In this document: in pieces, positions 1-7,505 of the stretch
How positions within the stretch are numbered: the stretch's first letter is position 1
Layout: each line of letters begins with the position of its first letter
Origin: Polyrhizophydium stewartii
Taxonomy: Eukaryota; Chytridiomycota; Chytridiomycetes; Rhizophydiales
Assembly (NCBI GenBank): GCA_027604665.1
Contig: JADGIZ010000487.1
Coordinates: 1-12,934 of the forward strand
Reading direction: 5' to 3'
DNA: 12,934 nt
Made by a program: the position numbers and the translations under genes
Notes under the pieces: model-generated
Databases searched by the model: none
Told to the model about the DNA's origin: nothing
What the model saw: the letters and a program-made list of their open reading frames with translations, nothing else

Positions 1-161
1 ATGTTGACGACGATGGCGGCGATACCAGCCGGGCTCGACGCCGCGACGATCTTGAGGTGCGTGAGCGGGCTGATGTCGTCGAGCGGCGTTTCGCCCGTTC
101 CCGAGGCGTAAATGATGTCGGACGAGAAGGAAAAGTTGCCCGAGACTGCGTCCCACACGCC
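1..161. repeat. Left arm of near-identical inverted repeat (receptor 3' exon)
   Basis: Bases 1-161 match the reverse complement of 12774-12934 with mismatches only at positions 1, 24, 27, 70, 87 and 94 (155 of 161 identical). Beyond position 161 similarity falls abruptly to that of diverged paralogues. The arm is coding sequence of receptor copy A, so it is a duplicated or converted gene segment rather than a transposon end. Confidence 0.93.
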
Positions 162-1804
162 AACCTTTTTGTACAGCCCACCGTAGTTCTGCACGTTGTA
201 TATGTCGTACGCGAGCACGGGATCACCGTTCGAGTTGAGCGCGATCTTTCCGACGGGAGTAAATATGTCGCCGAAGCCACCAAACATGGAAACGACGCTC
301 GGGAACCCGCTCGTGAGCGTTCCTGCTGCGAGTTGCGCCACCGTCCGCGTGCCGCCGCTCTGCGTCAAGTATCGGTCGAAGCCACGTAGAAGCACGTCGA
401 GGCATGAGATCTGCGACGTGACATACTGCAGCGTTGTGTCAGACGATCCGCTCTGAGATCTGGCACGCAGCGTGATAAAGCGCAAAAAGCTTGCCTTTGT
501 CGGATACAGGGGGTTGTTTGCCTGTGCGACGGGATTCAGGGCGATGTTGCTGCGCCAGATCTGGTAAAAAGCTTCGTTCTGCGGTCCGTATCCTTCCGTT
601 GGGAACACTGTAATGATCTGTTGCGCATCGATTGCGTTAGTAACACGGCGTTCTCGGTGTGAAGCGCTTGTTGCAGCAGTGACGCACGCCGGCGTGATAT
701 CCGATCGGCGAGCTGCGGTAAAACGACTCTGACGTGATCCACACATAGTCGGATGTGTTCATGCCGAGTTGGCCGATGCGCTCTACAAGCGCTTGGTTTC
801 GGCTTCCAAGTAAAACAATGATAAACAGCCGCTTCTTCTGGATGTCGAGCAGGTATGGATCCCAGTCCGAGACGTTGGTGTAGCCGCCGTATGGAAAGAC
901 TTGCTGCGACGCGATGCGGATGTTGGAGGTGGCGACGAGGTCGGTGAAAACTTGCATCAGACCTGTACCATATGCAAGTGATTCGTACAAGACTGCCACG
1001 CGCCGCCACCCTCGCGATTGCACGAGATTGAAGATGGCGCGGCCCTGGAGCCGGTCGCTTGGGATCGTGCGGAAGAAAGTCGAATATACAGTCTTGTCGG
1101 ACAGATCGGGGCTGGTTGCGGCGCCGTCGCATTGCGGGATGTTGCTCGTAGCTGAGATGATGGAAGTCTGAGCGCAGGGTGCAAAGTCAGTTTCAGCCGA
1201 GCTGGTGTTAATCATCCGTGATATGAGTATCGCTCCATCGTACGGCGGCTCACAGATTTTGTGAAGGAGCTTGCCTGCGTACCGATGATGGCCACCGCGC
1301 CGAGATTGCGGATCGCGTTGTACACGAGGGACACAGAAGTTGCAGGGACCACTGCAGCGGCATATTTCGTTAAAGCTACGCGGAAACAACGCACGCATCG
1401 TCGGCACAAGAACGCACTGTCGGTAGGAAGCTCAATCAGCTTCAGGATGGCGCCTGGCAGCAGGTTGGTCGTGTTGGCGAGGTAGCTGGCCCACAGCTGG
1501 AAACCAAAGATCACCTCGCTGTAGTACGGGCTGCCGGCTAAGCTTGGTATGTTGATACCGATCTTGATGACGTTTGGAGCGCTTGGGCTCACGCTCGAGT
1601 TCCACACGCTGAAGGCAGAGACGTGGAATGAGGGCTTTGGAGTTTTGTGCGATGGGCGACGGGTGCGTGGCGTATCGGAGAGATTTTTGGGATGCGAATT
1701 CCGCCTCAATCTGTCAGAGCTTCGCGAGCTGCGGCGTGCCGCCGAGAAGCCAAGAGCCATGCGCAGCTCACTGAAGAGAGGGACACAGCGAGCAGCGAAA
1801 CCAT
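1..1804 (-). CDS. Receptor-like protein with ANF/periplasmic-binding ectodomain, 3' truncated by window edge (copy A)
   Basis: Predicted secretory-pathway receptor whose extracellular domain resembles the type I periplasmic-binding/ANF receptor fold. Hand-built exons on the minus strand are 1804-1772, 1634-1418, 1351-1254, 1167-688, 617-495 and 425-<1, giving about 458 residues; all phases agree. Exon 1 plus the start of exon 2 give a hydrophobic N-terminus (MVSLLAVSL), a probable signal peptide. Family-like motifs are NVIKIGINIP near residue 45, LLPGAILKLIEL near 69-80, GAVAIIGTQ near 102, FFRTIPSD and GWRRVAVLYE in exon 4, and YVWITSESF near its end. The last 18 visible residues (LKIVAASSPAGIAAIVVN) look like the start of a membrane helix; the preceding VGVWD and P-L-D-D spacing recalls GABA-B-like class C GPCRs. 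A fused cyclase or kinase cannot be excluded, because the C-terminal half is missing. The exon 1 to exon 2 junction is the least certain, resting on alignment with the paralogue at the other end. Confidence 0.72.
426..494 (-). other. GC-AG intron in receptor copy A
   Basis: On the minus strand the donor reads AAAG|GCAAGC, a CTGAC-type branch sits 14-18 nt before the acceptor, and the acceptor is GCTGCAG. The paralogue at the right end has an ordinary GT-AG intron (12432-12509) at the same codon boundary. Removing this one restores alignment (PTK|YVTSQISCLDVL against PSP|FMTQYASCLDVL) and makes the preceding exon 123 nt in both genes. The intron is 69 bp, a multiple of three without stops, so it can be mistaken for coding sequence. 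Confidence 0.75.
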
Positions 1805-2208
1805 CAGCAGTACGCGCTCAGTGCCGCGGCCAGAGCCTCTGGCGCGCCAGCGGTGTCTTTTGCTTTGTGAGGTCGCAGATTTCTGGTCGCGGACCCGGCG
1901 GGTTTGGGCGCGTTGGTCGGCAGCTGGAGAACGCGATCGAGCTTCAGATGAGCTGCCTGTTGGCTCGTTGGTGGCTGCCCGCTCACTCTCGAGTGTTGGC
2001 GCCATGCGCGCGCTGCGCCGCAACGGTATCGCTCCGCGCGCCGCCGGGCGAGTCACTGCTGGCGCCGTAAGGAGCATCGATCGCGTCGTCGGTGAGCCGG
2101 ATGGGGCAGGTGTCAGCCGACGATGCTCCGCGGCGTCGTTGCTTGTGTCCTGACGACACGCGGGGTCGGCGGTTTGGCGACAAGGTTCCTGTTCTCGAGC
2201 GGTGACCC
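1805..2208. other. Divergent intergenic region between receptor copy A and ufd2
   Basis: About 400 bp separate the two divergent start codons, so the segment must hold both promoters unless the transcripts have unseen 5' exons. I see no TATA box. The long open frame on the minus strand here (to about 2800) is GC-driven and does not look like a protein. The notable content is the palindrome pair at 1829-1850 and a loose inverted repeat (TCGTCGG/CCGACGA) near 2084-2125. Confidence 0.6.
1829..1850. repeat. Two overlapping palindromes upstream of receptor copy A
   Basis: GCCAGAG-C-CTCTGGC (1829-1843) is a perfect inverted repeat with a 1-bp centre. It overlaps the perfect 12-bp palindrome CTGGCGCGCCAG (1839-1850). 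They lie 25-46 bp upstream of the chosen start codon of copy A and about 360 bp upstream of ufd2. They could be dimer-binding sites or a 5' UTR hairpin; the function is unknown. Confidence 0.4.
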
Positions 2209-5200
2209 ATGGACCCCGAGACGGTGAGCAAGCGCCGCCGGCGCGCACGCAGCCCTCGCTGCCGCTTCTCGAAGCCTCGTGGAAGCTCTCGTGCTGAGAC
2301 GCCGCCCGCGCGCAGATCCGACAGAAGCGCCTTGCCAAGCTGGGCGGTGGTGCATCGTCGCCTGCCAGCCCTGCCTCCGGCGCTTCGGGCAGCCCAGGCG
2401 GCCCGGCGTCGGCTCCGTCGCCCGCGGTTGCGCCGGCGGCTGCTCCCGCTCCGCGGCCAGCCGCGCCAGCCGCGCGCCCGACGGTCGCCGCCGCTCCCGC
2501 CACGCCGCCAGCCATGTCGCCGCGCGCTCCCGCCAAGGTCAGCAGCGCCGCGCACCCTGGCCTTTGTGCTGTTCGCGCACGATCTGACAGAGCCTCCCGC
2601 CCCCCCCCATCCCACTGCGGCGCTGGGGGCCACCACGCATATGGCGACCCTTCTGCAACCGCTGGATTGCGGCCGGCTCCGCTTAGGCGCCTGTATCGGC
2701 CGCGCGCCTGTCGCCTGCCTCGTCGCCCGCGCCGTCGCCCGCCACCAAGGCGTCGCAGCTCGAGGCGTTCCTCAAGCCGACCGACGAGCAATGGATGCAT
2801 CGCACGCTCGAGTCGGTGCTGCAGGTCTCGCTGACGGTCGGTGCCGCCTCATTTGAGCGCAGCTCATCCTCTGGTCGGCGCTGACGCATCGCGCAGCCCA
2901 CGACGGCCAGCGGCGTTGTGTTCATGGCTGCGGTCGCGGACGAGTTCGCGGCCGAAGGCACGCCGCTGCTGCTGACGGCCGAGACGGTCGAGCGCGTGCT
3001 GTATGCACGCCTCGAGCTGCCCGCCAACTCGGACCCGCAGATGCCAAGCCTCTTCGACTACCTCTCGGCCGTGTGGGTGCGCGCGCAGGCCGCCAAGGCG
3101 TCGATGCGCGCCTTCCTCGCGTCGCCCAACGAACACCCCGAGGCGGCCGCCAAGGCCAAGGCGCGCACCGACGGCATCTCGTCGCTGCAGACGCTCGCCA
3201 TCAACTACGCGGGGCTTGTGCTCAACCCGGACATGGTCGACAGCCTTCCGCAGAACCACGGCTGGGGCGCTGGATACCTCGGATACAAGCTGCTTGGGGC
3301 GTTCGACCCCGACACGCTCTACTCGCGCGAGTTTATGAGCGCATTTGTGGCGCACTACGAGGCTGATGGGCTGCAGGAGATCCTCGAGTACACGATCAAG
3401 GCCGTGGTTACGGCCATGCGCACGAAGCGCATTACCGACGAGTATCTCAAGCCCATCCGGGTGCGTTTTCCATGCAGCCCTGTTCGACGACTGAGCTGAT
3501 CTCGATGGCCTGTCTTTTGCTGACTTACTTGTCCTGAACGCAGGTTCTCAACTATCTCCTGACGTTCAAGCCGATCGCGCATCTGATCACGCAGCTGCCC
3601 GACTGGAACCCAGAGTACACCAACGCGCGCACGATCGAGATCATGCCTGTTCTCGGCCCGTTCTTCAGTCGCACAGGCATTTACCCCGACTCAGACCCCG
3701 AGCTGCCGGGCAAGTACTTTGCCAGCTCCAACCCATTTGGCGAAGACTCGTTCGACAACTACGGCCAACCCATCGGCGCGCGCAATTACGGCGACGTCGA
3801 AACTGCCAAGAGTGGCCTGCGCGACGCTTCGCAGATTGTGCATGTCAATCTGTACATGGCAGTCATGGCCATGATCAAGGCGTCGCCCGAGGCCAAGGAG
3901 CGGGTGCTTGCCTTTTTCGCGCGCTGCGTCCGCCTCAACGTGAGCCGCGGCAAGATGCACGTGGACCGCCGCGAGGTGTCCACGGACGGCTTCATGCACA
4001 ACCTTTTGCATGTGTGCCTCAAGCTGTGCGACCCGATCATGGACATGCGGTACTCGAAGCTGGCGCTCATTGACCAGAACTACCTGACGCACTCGTCGCG
4101 CCTGGATATGACGGACGTGACGCGCGTGCTCGCCGACCAGGACGCTGTCAATGCGTTTGTCGCCGGCTGGCGTGCTGCCAACCCGTCGCCGCCACCGGCC
4201 AACTTCATCTCAGAGGTGTTTTACCTGACGCTCGCGTTGCACCACTTTGGCACGCTCAGCACGATGCGGTACTATGCGTCGTTCAACAAGGAGCTGGACG
4301 AGATGCGCAAGCAGGCCAGCAAATTCAAGGCCGCGCGCGACAGCGGCGCATGGAACGGGGCCGAGCCATATGTGCGCCTGGCCAACGAGGAGGGCCTCAA
4401 GCGTTTGCAAGTCTGTTGCGCGCGCACTGCTGCCAAAGTTGCGCAGAGACGTTGCAGCTAACTCTTGATTCCGCACGCGGTGTCGGCAGTCGGAACTCGA
4501 CAAGCTCGTTGGCGTCAAACTCACGATGGACGCGGCGCTGATGGATCGTGCTGTGACGGAGCACACGCTCCAGTTTTACAACCTTGTGATTATGTTTGTG
4601 CTGCGCCTGGCGCATGGCAATCCCGAAGCGACCAAGGACGTGCCATGGGACCGGGTTGCGCGCGGCGACACTGTTGGGTGAGCTGGGCAAAGCCGCCTGC
4701 ACTCAATCGCTATAATCTAGCCTGTCGAGGCGTTGCTGACACGCAAGCCTTGCCAGCCTGCATTTTTTCCCGCTGCCCGCGACTCCTCCGCCAGAGTACA
4801 CTGTCCTGCCCGAGTGGATCATCGAGGATATCTGCGAGTTTTATCTTTTTGTGATGCGGTAAGCTTTAGCGAGAGAGCCTGTTTCGCGTCGTCGCCGAGC
4901 ATTCTCTGACCGACACGGACGCCTGTCGGTGCGCAGCTACAACTCGCTCATTTTCGAGAACCAGCCGCGCGACGAGTTCATGACTTTTGCGATGGTGATG
5001 CTCTCGAATCCGGCTTACATCAAGAACCCGTACCTCAAAAGCAAGCTCGTTGAGGTGCGGGAGGATGATGACTCTTGCAAAGGAGATGGGTGTGATATGT
5101 GTTTGGTGCTGAAGCGTCTTTGGCAGATCATGTTTTACTTTACGATCCCGCTCTATCGCACGGCGTCGGGTGAGACGCGCGGGCGCATCGACGGCGTATT

Positions 5201-6903
5201 CAGCACGCATCCGCTTTCCAAGGCCCACCTCGTCCGCGCCATCCTGGGCTTTTATGTCGGTGCGTTTCTAGAGACGGTGCGGGATGGCTTTCGGAGAGGC
5301 GATCGTGGGTTGACGCGCGCCGCAGATGTGGAGCAGACGGGCATGCACTCTCAGTTTTACGACAAGTTCAACATCCGTTACAACATCTCGCAGATTCTCA
5401 AGTCCGTGTGGAACGACCCGACACATCGCGCAATGCTTGTCAAGACGAGCAAGTGAGAGTGCCGCTGCAGGCGATCCATCAACAACGCACATATGCTGAC
5501 ACGAATGCCTGCGGCTGCTTCGGCGCAACATGACAGGGACAAGGAGTTCTTTGTCAAGTTCATTGCGCTGCTCATGAACGACACGACATACTTGCTCGAC
5601 GAGGGCCTGTCAAAGCTCAAGGAGATCGGCTCGCTGACCGCAGAGCTTGCGCGGCCGCTACCGCCGGTGAGCTTGCGGCGTGCCAGGCATGGCCGGCAGA
5701 ATCGCACGCACACACACAGACTCACAGCGATCGCAACTGCACACGCAGGACGCATCGAACGAGGACAGGCAGCGCAGGCAGGAGCGCGAGGGCGTGCTGT
5801 CGCAGCACGAGCGCCAGGCGCTGTCGTACATGTCGCTGTCGAACGAGACGGTGCACATGCTGCAGTACATGACGGGCAACCAGGACATTGTGGAGCCGTT
5901 TGTGGCTCCCGAGGTTGTCGAGCGGCTGGCGGCCATGCTGGACTTCAACCTGGTCGCGCTGGCCGGCCCGCGGTGCACGGAGCTCAAGGTGCAGAACCCA
6001 GAGAAGTACCGATTCGACCCCAAGCGGCTCTTGAGCGAGCTCGTTGGGGTGTTCCTGCACCTGCGACACCGGCGCGAGTTTGTTGCGGCCGTGGCCAAGG
6101 ACGGGCGGTCGTACCAGAAGTCTGTGTTTGAGCGCGCGGCGGGCATCCTGTCCAAGCATCGCCTGATGAACGAGGTGGCGTGCTGGCCGCTGGCCGTGTG
6201 CATCTGCCGGCGAGCCAGCGGCGGATGCTGACGTGCTAGTGGTGTGTCGGGAGCGCAGGTCGACATTGTGCAGCTGATGGAGTTTGTTGCGGCTGTCGAG
6301 GAGACGCTCCGCAACGAGCAGCTCGAGGACGAGGAGCTGGGCGACGTGCCCGACGAGTTCCTCGGTGAGTGGCGGCGTGTTCGTCTAGCAGCACGCAGAC
6401 ACTGCTGACGCAGCTTGTGCGGGCGAGGCAGACCCACTGCTGTACACGCTCATGAAGGACCCGGTGATCCTGCCGTCGAGCGGGCTGCGGATCGACATGT
6501 CGACGATCAAGACGCATCTGCTGTCAGACGCGCACGATCCGGTGAGTGCGAGCGGGCGATGCGGGCGACGAGGCACCGTCGCGCTGACGCAGGGAACTGC
6601 GCACAGTTCAACCGGCAGCCGCTGTCGATCGAGCAAGTGACGCCCGGTGAGTGCCTGCGCTGGGAGTCGGCGTTGCAGGCGGGGAGGTGGTATACTCGGC
6701 CGGCCGTCCGCCGCGTGACAGCGCGGGCACAGGGGGCGACTGCTGCATTTGGGGCGGGCTACAGAGGCTGACACAGGCGGCCAACAGACCTCGAGCTGCG
6801 AGAGCGCATCCGCGCGTGGCAGGACGAGCGGCGGGCCAGGCGCCGTGGGGGCGGCGGCGGCGGCGGCGCGGCGGGCGGCAGCGCGATGGACACGTCGGAG
6901 TGA
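2209..6903 (+). CDS. ufd2: Ubiquitin conjugation factor E4 (Ufd2), U-box ubiquitin ligase
   Basis: Ufd2 elongates polyubiquitin chains on substrates already carrying a few ubiquitins and works with Cdc48 and Rad23/Dsk2 shuttles in nuclear and cytosolic protein quality control. Exons: 2209-2223, 2316-2537, 2687-2836, 2897-3460, 3544-4410, 4490-4677, 4757-4858, 4937-5054, 5127-5259, 5326-5452, 5537-5666, 5749-6174, 6259-6364, 6432-6541, 6607-6646 and 6788-6903; all phases agree and give about 1137 aa, within the family range. The start gives the family-like MDPETIRQKRLAKLGGG, with an in-frame TGA six bases upstream. Ala/Pro-rich low complexity follows to about residue 100. The Ufd2 core includes QFYDKFNIRYNIS, LINDTT-like LLMNDTTYLLDE, LDFNL and NPEKYRFDPKRLL. 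The U-box (about 1050-1117) carries LMKDPVILPSSG and DPFNRQPL, but IDMSTI where DRSTI is usual. A Gly-rich basic tail ends in MDTSE. Least certain are the exon 2/3 boundary (acceptor TTAG at 2686, or 2758) and the exon 3 donor (2837, or 2825). Confidence 0.93.
5055..5126 (+). other. In-frame, stop-free intron of ufd2 (72 bp)
   Basis: Donor GAG|GTGCGG and acceptor TTTGGCAG. Left unspliced, it adds 24 residues of acidic and Cys-rich sequence. Spliced, KLVE joins IMFYFTIPLYR, which matches the KLVEVMF pattern expected at this point in the Ufd2 core. Its GA/GT-rich composition differs from the flanking exons. Confidence 0.8.
5260..5325 (+). other. In-frame, stop-free intron of ufd2 (66 bp)
   Basis: Donor G|GTGCGT and acceptor GCCGCAG, phase 1. 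Splicing joins FYV to DVEQTG, the family-typical FYxDVExTG motif. Unspliced, it would insert 22 residues between them without any stop codon. A TTGACGCG branch-like sequence lies about 15 nt before the acceptor. Confidence 0.85.
6846..6880 (+). repeat. GGC/GCG microsatellite coding a Gly/Ala run at the Ufd2 C-terminus
   Basis: A GGC-rich tract in the last ufd2 exon encodes seven glycines followed by Ala-Ala-Gly-Gly, after a basic RRARRR stretch. It lies after the U-box and is probably length-variable between strains. Slippage here would change the tail but not the U-box. Confidence 0.75.
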
Positions 6904-7205
6904 GGCGGCCCCGGGGCCGGGCGGCTGGTGCAATGAAGCAGCGGCGCGGCGGGCCAATCACGGGCGGATGCGTGTCGGGACGACAGTGGAGGCTGGCGGG
7001 ACTGGGCGTGTCGCTTACGGGTATCCCGGAACAGCGGGTCACTGTCGCTTGGCGTCTGGCCGCCGCAGGGGCCTGCGCGGGCGTTATCGTCGCTGCATCG
7101 GCGTCCGGTCGGATGTGGCGCAGCGGGCGGAATGGCGAAGGCGGGCATGGGCGAAGAGCGGCATCGCAAGCGCCTACGCGCCAGCGGCCGGCACTGAGTG
7201 CCAAG

Positions 7206-7217
7206 GTGACGAGTCAC
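7206..7217. promoter_or_regulatory. Candidate bZIP-like half-site pair GTGAC-GA-GTCAC
   Basis: Five-base inverted arms GTGAC/GTCAC with a 2-bp centre lie about 215 bp upstream of the OPT TATA box. The sequence resembles spaced ATF/CREB or Gcn4-type half sites. A nutrient-responsive regulator would suit a peptide transporter, but this is inference from a short motif. Confidence 0.25.
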
Positions 7218-7244
7218 TGGTCGGCGTGTCGGCGAGCACCAAGC

Positions 7245-7304
7245 GGCAGGCGAGCGAGGGGCCGGCGAGCAGGAGGCCGGCAAGCAGAAGGCTGGCGCGG
7301 GAGG
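7245..7304 (+). repeat. Four-unit 15-bp imperfect tandem repeat upstream of OPT
   Basis: Units are GGCAGGCGAGCGAGG, GGCCGGCGAGCAGGA, GGCCGGCAAGCAGAA and GGCTGGCGCGGGAGG, head to tail. Each begins GGC-N-GGC and adjacent units differ at 2 to 7 positions. The array ends about 130 bp before the TATA box, where upstream activating sites are commonly found. It may equally be a neutral minisatellite. Confidence 0.7.
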
Positions 7305-7352
7305 GCGAGTCCGCCGCCTTCAATCAGGTCGCGCAATGTGCTTTTGCTGAAG

Positions 7353-7362
7353 GCGATATCGC
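7353..7362. promoter_or_regulatory. Palindrome GCGATATCGC (GATA on both strands)
   Basis: A perfect 10-bp palindrome containing GATA on each strand, about 70 bp upstream of the TATA box. GATA factors commonly control nitrogen-catabolite genes, including peptide transporters, in fungi, so this is a plausible operator. There is no experimental or comparative support within the window. Confidence 0.3.
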
Positions 7363-7433
7363 GTGCTCAGCCCCTGGCCGCGTGCCCCTCACCGCGTGCT
7401 CGCGCGCCTCCTCGCCCGGGCCGCACGCCCTTG

Positions 7434-7440
7434 TATAAAA
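7434..7440 (+). promoter_or_regulatory. TATA box of the OPT gene (TATAAAA)
   Basis: A consensus TATAAAA in otherwise very GC-rich sequence, ending 65 bp before the OPT start codon. This is a normal spacing for a transcription start about 30 bp downstream and a 5' UTR of about 35 nt. It is the only clear TATA box I see in the window. Confidence 0.75.
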
Positions 7441-7505
7441 CCCGAGCCGCCCGCCCCTCGAGCGCTCACCCCAGACGAGGCGCCCGCGCAAGTCTTTGCC
7501 CCGCA

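Larger units (their letters stand above)
6904..7505. other. Intergenic region between ufd2 and the OPT gene
   Basis: About 600 bp of GC-rich sequence holding the ufd2 3' end and the OPT promoter. I see no canonical AATAAA signal. A CCAATCA box-like sequence is at 6954-6960. The distal part has a GTGAC-GA-GTCAC element, a four-unit tandem repeat, a GATA-type palindrome and the TATA box. Open frames across it are compositional and show no protein-like pattern. Confidence 0.6.

Noticed and set aside
1..161. Terminal inverted repeats of a 12.9-kb mobile element
   Set aside because: The inverted ends are internal coding exons of full paralogous genes. There is no transposase and the interior genes are housekeeping type.
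1706..2800. A 364-codon open frame on the minus strand across the ufd2 5' exons
   Set aside because: It is Arg/Ala/Gly-rich shadow of GC-rich DNA opposite ufd2. Only its last 11 codons before the donor at 1771 (the MVSLLAVSL segment) are used, as the receptor signal-peptide exon.
5705..5720. CA-dinucleotide microsatellite
   Set aside because: It is a short run inside ufd2 intron 11, with no sign of function beyond ordinary simple sequence.
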